Made by a program: the position numbers and the translations under genes
Part shown: positions 20,203 to 29,756 of the stretch, in pieces
Layout of the letters: every line of letters starts with the position of its first letter
Numbering within the stretch: position 1 is the first letter of the stretch
From: Patescibacteria group bacterium
Lineage (GTDB): Bacteria; Patescibacteriota; Minisyncoccia; Phycocordibacterales; UBA918
NCBI GenBank assembly: GCA_019752815.1
Contig: JAIELQ010000005.1
Location: 1-49,624 of the forward strand
Direction: 5' to 3'
Length of the DNA: 49,624 nt
The notes under the pieces: model-generated
What the model saw: only the letters and a program-made list of their open reading frames with translations
The model's database searches: none
Told to the model about the DNA's origin: nothing

Positions 20203-21012
20203 ATGACTATTTTTGAGGCTATTATTCTTGGGCTCGTGCAGGGTGTAACAGAGTTTCTACCGATTTCGTCGTCGGGGCACCTCATTTTAATGCGCGATTT
20301 ACTTAATCTTGAAGTAGATGGAGCGCTTGCGTTTGATGCTGTCTTGCAACTAGCTACCGTATTGGCAGTAATATTGTATTTCCGTAATGATTTGTGGGTA
20401 TTAAGCCAAACAGCCCTTCGAAAGCTCGGACGCTTACCGGTTAATCAAAAAGACCTGACGTTACTCTATGCATTGCTGATTGGTACAGTCCCTGCAGTAG
20501 TTGTCGGTTTGTTTTTGGAGTCGACGATGGAGACATTGTTTAGGTCACCACTTTTGGTTGCGGGTGTGCTTGTTGTTGGTTCGTTTTTGTTTATTTACGC
20601 TGAGTGGGTTTACAGTAAAACTGTACCGCAAAATGAAATGACCATTAAAAAAGGTTTTCAGATCGGTTTGTTTCAGTGTCTGGCGTTAATCCCGGGAATG
20701 TCCAGATCAGGCGCTTCAATTGCCGGGGGTATGTTGCTCGGTCTCACTCGTGCCGAGGCGGCTCGCTTTTCGTTTCTCCTCGCGATTCCAATTCTCTTGG
20801 GTGCCGGTAGTAAAAAACTGATTGACTTGATTCAGATTGGGGGAGATGTGTCGTGGGGAGCACTTATTGTGGGGTCTCTTGTAGCATTTGGTACAGGATT
20901 GTTTGCTATTCATTTTTTACTACAGTTTGTAAGGCGGCATACCTTGTGGCCGTTTATTTGGTATCGGTTACTCCTCGCTTTATTCGTCGCCTACACCGTC
21001 CTTGTTGCTTAA
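20203..21012 (+). CDS. uppP: Undecaprenyl-diphosphatase
   Basis: GLVQGVTEFLPISSSGHLIL and PGMSRSGASI motifs. Confidence 0.95.
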   Translation: MTIFEAIILGLVQGVTEFLPISSSGHLILMRDLLNLEVDGALAFDAVLQLATVLAVILYFRNDLWVLSQTALRKLGRLPVNQKDLTLLYALLIGTVPAVVVGLFLESTMETLFRSPLLVAGVLVVGSFLFIYAEWVYSKTVPQNEMTIKKGFQIGLFQCLALIPGMSRSGASIAGGMLLGLTRAEAARFSFLLAIPILLGAGSKKLIDLIQIGGDVSWGALIVGSLVAFGTGLFAIHFLLQFVRRHTLWPFIWYRLLLALFVAYTVLVA

Positions 21013-21214
21013 ACGTCTAAAATCACTTCATCTACTGCCTTACATTTCGATAAATAATCTTCACTGTACAAAAAGTACGGCTCACCTTATTTTTCTCGTC
21101 CTTCTTACAGAAGCTGTACAGGTTGTCGCTCTTTTTCCAAAAGAGCTGGCAACCTCTTGCGAAAGCGCCCCCACGCTTTCTCATCTTGTATCTATAGCAA
21201 TTTAAAACGTTTAG
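21011..21214 (+). repeat. Compound palindromic element, copy C
   Basis: TAAACGTCTAAAAT outer arm complementary to AAAACGTTTA; CTGTAC-AAAAA-GTACGG centre; contains inverted copy (21101-21164) of the copy H 64-nt module. Confidence 0.8.
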
Positions 21215-21288
21215 ATCTGCAAGCTTTTATTTATATTAAATTTAATAGTTTCAACGAAAAAGGAGCGGTGGGACCGCTCCTTTGGATG

Positions 21289-21606
21289 TTATATGGCTGA
21301 AACCAGTTCGTAGTCTTTGCGCCTGAGTTGCAACCGCTTGATAAATTGCTTGAAAGCAATGTCAGTTGGGTCGGTAGCATCTAATTGCACAATGATGGCA
21401 TCAATCACGTTTCTGAGAATTTGATTTCCGGCCATCGCACAGATACCTTGGATATCGTGTGTTGTGCTGACAAAGCATTTGCCGTTATGCTTAACAGCAC
21501 TGATGCAGTTGTCAGAGTAATTTTTGATGTAATACTGAAGTGTCGCTTCGATGTCTTCCCAGGTTGGTCTCTCCGGAGGGTGATTCCTTGAAATGTCATC
21601 CAACAT
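21289..21606 (-). CDS. Hypothetical protein
   Basis: ATG at 21606 behind GGGAGCAAGAAAATG; TTGACA-N16-TAGGAT promoter; terminator GGAGCGGTCCCACCGCTCC. Confidence 0.6.
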   Translation of the reverse strand: MLDDISRNHPPERPTWEDIEATLQYYIKNYSDNCISAVKHNGKCFVSTTHDIQGICAMAGNQILRNVIDAIIVQLDATDPTDIAFKQFIKRLQLRRKDYELVSAI

Positions 21607-21703
21607 TTTCTTGCTCCCGCGTCTCTTTTTGAATCCTATCCCATTGAACATTTTTGTCAATAAACAAAGCCGCCCAGTTTCCGGGGCGGCTTTAATTCTT
21701 TTG

Positions 21704-22027
21704 CTACTCCCAGCATTCTGGCCTGTCGAGGCCTACAGTTTTGTACAGGCTATAGATGAAGTCTGCCTTCATTTCCTTAAATGCTTCCGGCCAGCCAATT
21801 TCTTCAAAAATTTGTTCAATCCCTTGAATTTTCATCACAACAGTAAATAGGGGACTGTCTAAAGGATTTGCAGATTGAACGCCAGCTTGGATCTTGTTGT
21901 TTTCATCAACGTACGGAGCAATATCTTCGAGGAAATAAGCCATTATTTCCTCAAGCATTTTCTTGAGTTTTTCTGGGTCTGGGTTTTCGTCGAAAGCTCG
22001 ATCGATGGAAGTGAAATCAAGTGGCAT
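21704..22027 (-). CDS. Hypothetical protein
   Basis: Strong RBS AAAGGAGG before ATG; terminator GCCGCCCCGGAAACTGGGCGGC downstream. Confidence 0.6.
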   Translation of the reverse strand: MPLDFTSIDRAFDENPDPEKLKKMLEEIMAYFLEDIAPYVDENNKIQAGVQSANPLDSPLFTVVMKIQGIEQIFEEIGWPEAFKEMKADFIYSLYKTVGLDRPECWE

Positions 22028-22080
22028 TTGAATCCTCCTTTTATCTTTTTAAACTTTACTACAAAGCTTTTAAAATGCAA

Positions 22081-22656
22081 TTAAAACAAAAACGAGTGGG
22101 TCATGGCGGTGTCTTCTTTGATCATCCAGGTTGAGATATCAAGCGGGATTTCACGCTTACGAGAACCGTCTTTGAATTTTACATGGCCGTGAGTCATAGC
22201 GTAGTCAAAAACCTTTTTGGTGACTTTTACATCTTGTTCGCAGTATTTTTTAATCTCGTCGATTTTACCTTCTTTCCACCAGCGAACAGCCTGCAGTCCG
22301 TTCGATGATTTTTTGGCACCAATGGTAGCTTCAGCAATACTGTCGAGTCGCAGTCGTCGCCCGAGTGAGGCACGGATGGATTCTAAAATATCAATACTTT
22401 TAATTTGTGTTAAATCACCCGGGTAGTATTTGTTTAACAAGGGAATATCAAAATGATTACTGTTGTATCCAACAAGGGCATCAGCTTGTTCGAGTAGTGG
22501 CCAGGCTCGTGATATTTCGTCTACACTGATGGTTAAATATTTATCGGTTGCACTGTCATAAAATGATCCAACTGAGATATCGAGTGCCGCCGGATCGCTA
22601 CTTCCAACGTCTTGAAAAATATTTTGAGTTTCTAAGTCGAAAATGATATATCGCAT
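22081..22656 (-). CDS. RNase H-like 3'-5' exonuclease family protein
   Basis: IIFDLETQN, GYNSNHFDIPLL, YCEQDVKVT (DEDD-type pattern). Confidence 0.75.
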   Translation of the reverse strand: MRYIIFDLETQNIFQDVGSSDPAALDISVGSFYDSATDKYLTISVDEISRAWPLLEQADALVGYNSNHFDIPLLNKYYPGDLTQIKSIDILESIRASLGRRLRLDSIAEATIGAKKSSNGLQAVRWWKEGKIDEIKKYCEQDVKVTKKVFDYAMTHGHVKFKDGSRKREIPLDISTWMIKEDTAMTHSFLF

Positions 22657-22726
22657 AAGTAAACGTAAGGTCGTCAGTATAGCATAGTATTTTCAGCATA
22701 AAAAAATAAGGGTCGAAGCCCTATTT

Positions 22727-24001
22727 TTATAAATCACCGTCTGTAAACTTTTTCAAAATGTCCTCAATTGAGCCTGTTACTGTCGTTTCTTCGTTGAGGT
22801 TCTTGAGAGTATAGGTGTTGTCTTTAGTTTCGTTTTCACCTACTACGAGTACATAGTTTACTAATTTTTCGCTTGCATCACCTATTTTTTTACCGAGTTT
22901 TTTGGTACTGATATCGGTGGCGACTGATAATCCAGCAATCTCCCTAAATTGCATGGCGATTTTTTGCGCAATCAGATTTTGTGCTGGGTCCATCGGAATT
23001 ACCATCAAATCAGGGGCGGTAATGTTAGCAGTCATTAAATCGTGTGTTTCGAGAAAATCTCGCATGGTAACATCACCCATACCAAACCCTATTCCAGAAA
23101 TAGCCTCACCACCGAACATTTCAGTCAAATTATCATAGCGACCACCACCGAGCATTGCCCGATTGTTTTCACCAGAGACATCAAAGATTTCAAAAATAGT
23201 ACCGGTGTAGTAATTAAAACCACGGGCAATTGAACGGTCGATTTTAACATTAGTAATACCTAGCTCCTTAAGACCATCGACAACTTTGTTTGTGTCACTC
23301 GTGTCTCCGCCGGAAACTAACGTATAAATTTGTTCAACTGCAGTTCCATTACCCACAATTTCCTCTAACGCAATTTTATATTCCGTGGCTGATATTTTAT
23401 AAAACCGATCATTCAAACGTGTAATTGCGTTTTGCGTTTCGATATCCTCAATTCCAAATTCACGATATTTACTTCGCATCTCGGTTCGGTCGTTAATTCT
23501 AATTTCAAAGAGAGAAGAGTCTGCTCCAAAATTAAGAATCAGTTGTGATGCGAGAGCGATGATTTCCACATCAGCCGTATAATCAGTGGCGCCAAAAATA
23601 TCGCAGTTTAATTGCCAGTGTTCACGGAGACGTCCTCGTTGTGGTCGTTCGTACCGGAATAGATTTGGGATTGAATACCAGCGTACCGGGAACGACAGTT
23701 CGCGGCGTCGCCCCGCTACCATTCGGGCTACGGTTGGTGTCATTTCAGGACGAAGTGTTACCTCGCGGTCACCACGGTCAATAAATGTATAGGTTTGTTC
23801 ATTCACCATTTCCTCGTTTTCGGCTCCTTTGGCTTTGTATAAATCTGATGGTTCCAGGACCGATGCGTCGTAGCGTTCAAACCCAAAACTTTCAGCCGTT
23901 TGACTCCAGACGTCAAAAATATACCGTTGTATGGCCATGTCATCAGGGTAAAAGTCGCGCACACCCTTGTATGAGTCTGTAGGTTGAATTTTGTCAGTCA
24001 T
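22727..24001 (-). CDS. hisS: Histidyl-tRNA synthetase
   Basis: GVRDFYPDDM, RPEMTPTVARM, FRYERPQRGRLREHWQLNCDIFG; start at MTDKIQPT. Confidence 0.95.
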   Translation of the reverse strand: MTDKIQPTDSYKGVRDFYPDDMAIQRYIFDVWSQTAESFGFERYDASVLEPSDLYKAKGAENEEMVNEQTYTFIDRGDREVTLRPEMTPTVARMVAGRRRELSFPVRWYSIPNLFRYERPQRGRLREHWQLNCDIFGATDYTADVEIIALASQLILNFGADSSLFEIRINDRTEMRSKYREFGIEDIETQNAITRLNDRFYKISATEYKIALEEIVGNGTAVEQIYTLVSGGDTSDTNKVVDGLKELGITNVKIDRSIARGFNYYTGTIFEIFDVSGENNRAMLGGGRYDNLTEMFGGEAISGIGFGMGDVTMRDFLETHDLMTANITAPDLMVIPMDPAQNLIAQKIAMQFREIAGLSVATDISTKKLGKKIGDASEKLVNYVLVVGENETKDNTYTLKNLNEETTVTGSIEDILKKFTDGDL

Positions 24002-24074
24002 AGTATGGTTGATTGTAGGTGAGGTGGGATAAAATGGCAAGTAAAACAAGCGAAATGACTGAAAACTGGTATCG

Positions 24075-24638
24075 TTAGTCAGCCATTGGAATATTGTTTC
24101 CGAGAGTTTGTAGCCGGGTATCCATAGCTGTTTGGATGAGTGCTTGGAGTCCTCGAGGGTCAGGCAGAAACCGACTTTCAAAGTTACTCTCAGCTGCAGA
24201 TGCTGTTTGGGCACGAACGGTGCCGTAGTTTAGTAACGTTGGAATAAGCCCTTTTACTGACACTTTAATATCCTGCAAGCGCTCCAAGCGGAAGTTACTG
24301 ACTTTGCGATTAAAAAACCCAATTTGGTCAATAACAATGATTCGACGATCAGTAATTACCCAGAGATCAAGGTAGTAATGAGTCCAGGCAGTGGCGGTAG
24401 CCATAGCAGAGAGGAGGAGCCAGCTCGCAAGACCAAAAATGATAATCGGCGTTTGGGTTTCAAAGAATCCCATGACTGCTTCTGATGGTGTCATCATGAG
24501 TAGTCCCATAAAAACAAATACCGGCATTAATCCCATAAAAATAATTAGCAGCAGTTCAAGAGTAATTACAAACCAATGTTTTCGAACTGTTTTAACAACA
24601 GTTTCGTCTGGTTCTAGTTGAATTTTTTCAAATAACAT
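24075..24638 (-). CDS. PH (bPH2/YdbS-like) domain membrane protein
   Basis: Two TM segments followed by WVITDRRIIVIDQIGFFNRKVSNFRLERLQDIKV. Confidence 0.7.
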   Translation of the reverse strand: MLFEKIQLEPDETVVKTVRKHWFVITLELLLIIFMGLMPVFVFMGLLMMTPSEAVMGFFETQTPIIIFGLASWLLLSAMATATAWTHYYLDLWVITDRRIIVIDQIGFFNRKVSNFRLERLQDIKVSVKGLIPTLLNYGTVRAQTASAAESNFESRFLPDPRGLQALIQTAMDTRLQTLGNNIPMAD

Positions 24639-24643
24639 ATGTG

Positions 24644-24862
24644 TTAAATTACTAAGATACTTAGTCCTATAATAGCTAATAGAGGTAGGGTAATGACAAA
24701 ATAGGCGAGGTACGTTTGAAGGGTGGCTTTTCTATCAATCGAGTAATTTTGCCAGTGGTAGTAAAATACGACCGTAAAAATGACATAAGCAATCACGATG
24801 AGGTAAAACGTGATGTGCGCGATTGTCGAGAGCGGTAATGTAAAAGCAGGGATGTTTTCCAT
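24644..24862 (-). CDS. Small two-TM membrane protein
   Basis: 72 aa, two hydrophobic segments, between prmC and PH-domain gene on same strand. Confidence 0.55.
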   Translation of the reverse strand: MENIPAFTLPLSTIAHITFYLIVIAYVIFTVVFYYHWQNYSIDRKATLQTYLAYFVITLPLLAIIGLSILVI

Positions 24863-24867
24863 ACCTA

Positions 24868-25662
24868 CTATTGTGCCACAGTCAGAACACTAAAACGAGG
24901 GACTCCGTATTGGTCAGGGTGGGTAATTGCAGTAAAGTCATGGGTGTTCGCGAGTATTTTTATTGCGGCTACTTGGGCTGGTTCATGTTCAATCCAGAGT
25001 TGACCAAGCGGTGTGAGGTACTGTGGTGCTTCAGTAATGATTCGAGTAATGATTTCCATGCCCGCAACACCACCAAATAATGCGAGATGTGGTTCGTGTT
25101 CTACAACATTGTCGTCGACAGTATTTGCAGTCGCATCAATGTACGGTGGGTTAGTAAGAATGTAATTAAACTGTTCACCATTGGCGATTTCTGAGAATAA
25201 GTCGCCACCGGAAACTTTATATTTTTCACTATCGTATATGATAGTGTTTTGTTTTATATTTTTTTCTATGGTTGGAAAGTGGGCAGGGTCGAGTTCAGCA
25301 AATGTAACGTTTGCGTCGGGAATAGCTTTGGCCACCGCTATACCAACAGCTCCACTGCCGGCACAAAGGTCGAGAATATGTAAAGACGAGGCAAGACCTC
25401 GTCCACCCGTAAGTTCGAGGTCTTGCCTCGAACTTTGTGATTTGATCGTGGTGATAGCTTGTTCAACCCAGTATTCAGTCTCGGGGCGGGGGATCAGCGG
25501 ATGGGAGTCGAGATGAATGGTGCAGTCAAGAAATGGCACAGAACCAATCAGGTAGGCAAGGGGTACTCCAGACTCCAGTCGAGCGCAATCAGCCTGAAAA
25601 GCCTGGCTTTCCACGCCGTGATATTTTTCCTTGAGGAGCCACGCTATTTCTTGATTTTTCAT
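24868..25662 (-). CDS. prmC: Release factor glutamine methyltransferase with palindromic insertion
   Basis: LIPRPETE, LDLCAGSGAVGIA, TNPPYI motifs; start at MKNQEIAW. Confidence 0.88.
   Translation of the reverse strand: MKNQEIAWLLKEKYHGVESQAFQADCARLESGVPLAYLIGSVPFLDCTIHLDSHPLIPRPETEYWVEQAITTIKSQSSRQDLELTGGRGLASSLHILDLCAGSGAVGIAVAKAIPDANVTFAELDPAHFPTIEKNIKQNTIIYDSEKYKVSGGDLFSEIANGEQFNYILTNPPYIDATANTVDDNVVEHEPHLALFGGVAGMEIITRIITEAPQYLTPLGQLWIEHEPAQVAAIKILANTHDFTAITHPDQYGVPRFSVLTVAQ
25385..25433. repeat. Twin-hairpin palindrome inside prmC coding sequence
   Basis: CGAGGCAAGACCTCG (25387-25401) and its perfect 15-nt reverse complement (25416-25430); each half also forms its own hairpin. Confidence 0.85.
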
Positions 25663-25733
25663 CGAATTATGGTATGGTACTACACGGAAGCTTGGAAAAC
25701 AAGCAGACTGCAACCCCTAGATGGAGTGATGTC

Positions 25734-26231
25734 ATGACTATCTCGCACCGGACTGTTGGCAGAATGCGATCGGACTATCTTGCGCAAACACTTACTTTGC
25801 TTGAGCAAGCGCTGGCAATGTGTAAGCAAGAGCATGCAAAGCACCTGGCTCGAATTGAACGGGAGCTCAAAAAACTCCGTGATGTGGAGATTTCAGATAA
25901 ACTCTTCCTCGCCTTTGTGTCGATGATGCGACGGTCTGGTAGTCGTTACGATCTCCCGATACTTGGCAGTGATGAGTGGGTAGATTTTTGGGAAACTGGG
26001 AAAGAGGAGTTGCCAAACCCGGGCCAAAGACATGCCTATTTGATGATTTTGTTTGATGAGATGAAATCATGGCAGGTTGAAGGTGAACAATGCGTTCCGC
26101 GTTTTCTCGAATCGGCGATTGAAACAGTCAAGTTGAATCGTGATGGGGAACTGATTCCGTACAATTATGGGGATTATCCCTTTGATGAAAAGAAGGAGAA
26201 TGTTGGCGACATACTAGTAACCGTGTTTTGA
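25734..26231 (+). CDS. Hypothetical protein
   Basis: 165-aa frame from ATG after GGAGTGATGTC; terminator-like AAAAGGCGCA...TGTGCCTTTT downstream. Confidence 0.6.
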   Translation: MTISHRTVGRMRSDYLAQTLTLLEQALAMCKQEHAKHLARIERELKKLRDVEISDKLFLAFVSMMRRSGSRYDLPILGSDEWVDFWETGKEELPNPGQRHAYLMILFDEMKSWQVEGEQCVPRFLESAIETVKLNRDGELIPYNYGDYPFDEKKENVGDILVTVF

Positions 26232-26308
26232 GAGCTTTTAAAAAGGCGCATCCATGTGGTGTGCCTTTTCTTTATGTAATGTTTATCGTGGTATACTGGC
26301 TTATATAT

Positions 26309-27073
26309 ATGTCAGACAACACTAATGTGCCGATGTTGGAGATTAGGGATTTGGTAAAGGTGTATAAAGGGGGAAAGAAAAAGGACGACAAAACTGCCGT
26401 TGATGGCATTAATTTATCTATCCCGCGCGGGGCGTTTTTTGGATTGCTTGGTCCCAATGGGGCGGGGAAGTCGACGACAATTCATTGTATTACAGGCATT
26501 GCACAACCGACGACTGGGCAGATTTTAATTGATGGTGTAGATGTGGTGGCTGACTACAAACTGGCTCGTACCAAAGTCGGTCTCTCGCCCCAGGAATTTA
26601 ACGTAGATATTTTCTCAACCCCAGTAGAACTGATGGATTACATGGGTGGGTATTATGGTATTCCGCAAGAAGCAAAAATGAAGCGGATTAATGAATTGAT
26701 TGCCCAATTTGATTTGGAAGAACACCGCAATGTAAAGTTTCAAAAATTATCAGGCGGACTAAAGCGTCGGGCGATGTTAGGACGGGCACTGGTTCATACT
26801 CCAGACCTACTCATTCTCGACGAGCCAACAGCCGGAGTTGATGTTGAACAACGCCGAGCACTGTGGGCATATCTGAAGAAGTTAAACGAAGACGGTAAGA
26901 CCATCATTCTCACCTCGCACTACTTGGAAGAGATTCAGTATCTATGCCGAGATATTGCAATTATTAATCATGGCAAGATTGTGGCATCTGGCACCAAAGA
27001 AGAGTTTATGAAAGATGGAAAATCAATTGAGGAAGCGTATCTGGCGGTTATTAGTGAATCTGACAACAAGTAA
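26309..27073 (+). CDS. ABC transporter ATP-binding protein
   Basis: Walker A GPNGAGKST, LSGGLKRR signature, LLILDEPTAGVD. Confidence 0.92.
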   Translation: MSDNTNVPMLEIRDLVKVYKGGKKKDDKTAVDGINLSIPRGAFFGLLGPNGAGKSTTIHCITGIAQPTTGQILIDGVDVVADYKLARTKVGLSPQEFNVDIFSTPVELMDYMGGYYGIPQEAKMKRINELIAQFDLEEHRNVKFQKLSGGLKRRAMLGRALVHTPDLLILDEPTAGVDVEQRRALWAYLKKLNEDGKTIILTSHYLEEIQYLCRDIAIINHGKIVASGTKEEFMKDGKSIEEAYLAVISESDNK

Positions 27074-27074
27074 T

Positions 27075-27989
27075 ATGCAAAACCCAGAAAACAAAAAAAT
27101 GGCCGGTGGTTCTGTGGTGGATGAAATGCGAGGCGCGCAAGAACCTGCGACTGAGGCGTATCGCGCATACGACGAAGAGCAGGTGCGCAGCGGCAACAAA
27201 GCAGTTCGCCAGCACAGGACTACCGGAGTAAACTGGATAGGGTTGTATACGATGCTACGGAGGGAGGTTAAACGAACCCTGCGTGTATCGATTCAAACTC
27301 TCGCCGCGCCGGTTATTTCAGCTGCCTTGTATATTTTTATTTTTGGAACGGTGATTGGTACAAAAATTGATGACTTTGCGGGTGTGCCGTACATTTCGTT
27401 TGTGTTCCCGGGAGTCTTGATGCTCTCGATAATCAATGCCAGTTTTTCGAGTGCATCATCGGCGTTGTTCTTTATGAAGTTCACACGTGGGATTGAGGAA
27501 ATTTTAATCACGCCGTTTTCGTACCTCGAAATGTTAGTTGGGTTTGTGGGGAGTGCTGTGGCGCGGGCTATGATTGTGGCGTTCCTGATTCTGATTGTGG
27601 GAGTATTGTTTGGAGCAGTTACACTCACCAATCCACTCATGTTCATATTTTATGTTGCGGCTATTTCGGCTATCTTTGCGATGTTGGGAATTATCGTAGC
27701 CTTGTGGGCCGAGGGGTTTGAGCAGCTGCAGATGTTAAATACGTTTGTGATTACACCACTGACGTATCTTGGGGGTATCTTCTATTCGATTACCATGTTG
27801 CCTGCACTCGCCGCCCAAATTACGGTCCTTAATCCGTTCTTTTATTTTGCCGATGGTATTCGTGGCGCCATGATTGGCTACCATGAAGCTAATCAGCTTG
27901 TAGGCTTGGTAATTACCGTTGGTTTAGTTCTGGTTCTCGGCACCTTGGTAACACAGATATTTAAACGTGGTTGGAAAATCCGAGCATAG
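27075..27989 (+). CDS. ABC-2 type transporter permease
   Basis: Six-TM-like protein directly downstream of the ATPase. Confidence 0.85.
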   Translation: MQNPENKKMAGGSVVDEMRGAQEPATEAYRAYDEEQVRSGNKAVRQHRTTGVNWIGLYTMLRREVKRTLRVSIQTLAAPVISAALYIFIFGTVIGTKIDDFAGVPYISFVFPGVLMLSIINASFSSASSALFFMKFTRGIEEILITPFSYLEMLVGFVGSAVARAMIVAFLILIVGVLFGAVTLTNPLMFIFYVAAISAIFAMLGIIVALWAEGFEQLQMLNTFVITPLTYLGGIFYSITMLPALAAQITVLNPFFYFADGIRGAMIGYHEANQLVGLVITVGLVLVLGTLVTQIFKRGWKIRA

Positions 27990-27994
27990 TAATC

Positions 27995-28096
27995 TAAAAA
28001 TCACCATCTGCGTTGTTGCTCGGTCGCTCGCTTTTCACCGTACAGATGTACGGCTCATACGCTCACTCGGTCGCGCCTAGCATCTTAGTGATTTTG
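27995..28096 (+). repeat. Intergenic palindromic element, copy D
   Basis: AAAATCAC (27997-28004) / GTGATTTT (28088-28095) arms; CATCTGCGTTGTTGC 28005-28019; CCGTAC-AGAT-GTACGG 28038-28053; GCGCCTAGCATCT 28073-28085. Confidence 0.85.
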
Positions 28097-28171
28097 TAGA
28101 ATACTATTATGATGTTAGTTGAGCTCGTGCGAAAAATATAGTTTAATACACAACAGAAAAAGGAGATGACG

Positions 28172-28393
28172 ATGAAACGTTTCGTTCGCCTCTTGCTGAA
28201 AGACTGGCAGATTAGCCCTGCACTCGTCATTTTCTATGCATTCTCTTTGGGTTTGTATGAAATGAATGCGTACGGTGTGTATCTGGCGACCACTTTCTTT
28301 TATGATCACTTTGTCATGCTGTTTTTAGGTTTTGTGGTCGCAAAAAACTGCCTGGACGGACTTTGCAAAAAAGTAATGCGGTTTCCAGTGTGA
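28172..28393 (+). CDS. Small hypothetical membrane protein
   Basis: About 73 aa behind AAAAAGGAG; GC-rich hairpin CAGCCCC...GGGGCTG downstream (about 28408-28438). Confidence 0.55.
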   Translation: MKRFVRLLLKDWQISPALVIFYAFSLGLYEMNAYGVYLATTFFYDHFVMLFLGFVVAKNCLDGLCKKVMRFPV

Positions 28394-28453
28394 CCCATGC
28401 ATCCCCACAGCCCCTCACGCAATCGCGTGTGGGGCTGATATACTTTTATCAGT

Positions 28454-29479
28454 ATGAATAAAAATCCAAAATTATATGAAACCGTTGCTGCTCTAATGGC
28501 GCACGGAAAAGGAATTCTTGCCGCAGATGAAAGTGATAGTACTGCCGGCAAGCGACTGGAGATGGTACATCTCCCAAACGATGAAGGTAACCGACAAGAT
28601 TTTCGTGAACTCTTGTTCACCGCGCCAGGTATTGAGGAATATTTGTCAGGGGTGATTCTCTATGATTCAACCTTAAAGTCCGGAACTGATGATGGTACAC
28701 CGTTTGGTGACCTCTTGATTTCACGGGGAATTATTCCGGGTATCAAAGTTGATACGGGAACAAAAGACTTTGAAGGATTTAAGGGGGAAGTGGTGACGCA
28801 AGGATTGGATAATCTTGAGGAACGATTCAAAGAATACTATGACCTCGGTGCACGGTTTGCCAAATGGCGGATGGTAGTTTCAATTGATGAAACTATTCCA
28901 ACTGACGAATGTCTCGAAGCTAACTCAGTGATGATGGCGCGCTACGCACAGATTGCTCAAAAATGTGGCATTGTACCGATGCTTGAGCCCGAAGTTATTT
29001 TTGCGGGCGGACACGATATTGTGCGCGCCGAAGCAGTTACAACCCGAGCGATTCAAATTCTGTTCCATACCATGATGCGGTACAAGGTAGATCTCGAAGG
29101 ATTAATCCTCAAATCATCAATGGTGCTCGCTGGTGATTTATACCCACAACAATCAACGCCAGAAGAAATCGCCAATGCCACCTTGCGCACCTTCCATATG
29201 TCAGTGCCGTACGCTGTGGGTGGAATTGTATTCCTCTCAGGTGGACAGACTCCGAAACGAGCGACTGAGAACCTAAACGCTATTGCCAAATTAGGTGCTC
29301 AACCGTGGCCAATTACGTTCTCATACTCACGAGCGATTGAAGAACCGTTCTTGCTCGCATGGGGAGGGAAGCCAGAGAATGCAGATGAAGCGCAAAAGAT
29401 GCTTCTGCATGTATGCAAGATGAACTCTTTGGCTACCAAAGGTGAGTATGATGGAAGTAAGGACTCAAAGCTAAAGTAG
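28454..29479 (+). CDS. Fructose-bisphosphate aldolase class I
   Basis: GKGILAADESDSTAGKR, KWRMVVSI, EPEVIF, LKSSMVL and LSGGQ motifs. Confidence 0.93.
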   Translation: MNKNPKLYETVAALMAHGKGILAADESDSTAGKRLEMVHLPNDEGNRQDFRELLFTAPGIEEYLSGVILYDSTLKSGTDDGTPFGDLLISRGIIPGIKVDTGTKDFEGFKGEVVTQGLDNLEERFKEYYDLGARFAKWRMVVSIDETIPTDECLEANSVMMARYAQIAQKCGIVPMLEPEVIFAGGHDIVRAEAVTTRAIQILFHTMMRYKVDLEGLILKSSMVLAGDLYPQQSTPEEIANATLRTFHMSVPYAVGGIVFLSGGQTPKRATENLNAIAKLGAQPWPITFSYSRAIEEPFLLAWGGKPENADEAQKMLLHVCKMNSLATKGEYDGSKDSKLK

Positions 29480-29596
29480 GGGCACATCCAAAAATTGAAT
29501 GAAGAAATGAGCGTTGCGATTATTCTGAATTTATGTCCCGTTTTCCCTCCTAAGGAAAATCGCTGGACCGCAATCTCCTCAACTTTTTGTGAACGA
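29480..29596 (+). repeat. Compound palindromic element, copy I
   Basis: Shares GCGATTATTCTGAATTTATGT (29516-29536) and TTTTCCCTCCTAAGGAAAATCGCTGGACCGCA (29541-29572) with copy H; outer arms CACATCCAAAAATTGA / TCAACTTTTTGTG. Confidence 0.8.
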
Positions 29597-29626
29597 GGTT
29601 CTGCGACTTGGAGGTTTTAAAATGAC

Positions 29627-29720
29627 CGTCTTTGCGAGAAGTGCAGCGTATGCGAAACGACGTGGCAATCCAGAGTTTTGTGACTGCGGTCCTGGATTGC
29701 TTTGCAAGCTCGCAAAGACG
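29627..29720. repeat. Dispersed palindromic repeat of the CGTCTTTGCGAG...GCAATCCAG type
   Basis: CGTCTTTGCGAG (29627-29638) / CTCGCAAAGACG (29709-29720) and GCAATCCAG (29665-29673) / CTGGATTGC (29692-29700). Confidence 0.85.
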
Positions 29721-29728
29721 AAGGTAAC

Positions 29729-29756
29729 AAAAAACTCCCAATTGGGAGCTTTTTTG
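29729..29756. terminator. Terminator downstream of bL33
   Basis: AAAAAACTCCCAATTGGGAGCTTTTTT. Confidence 0.75.

Noticed and set aside
25230-25250. CACTATCGTATATGATAGTG hairpin inside prmC
   Set aside because: Short 7-bp stem in coding sequence, not clearly more than chance.
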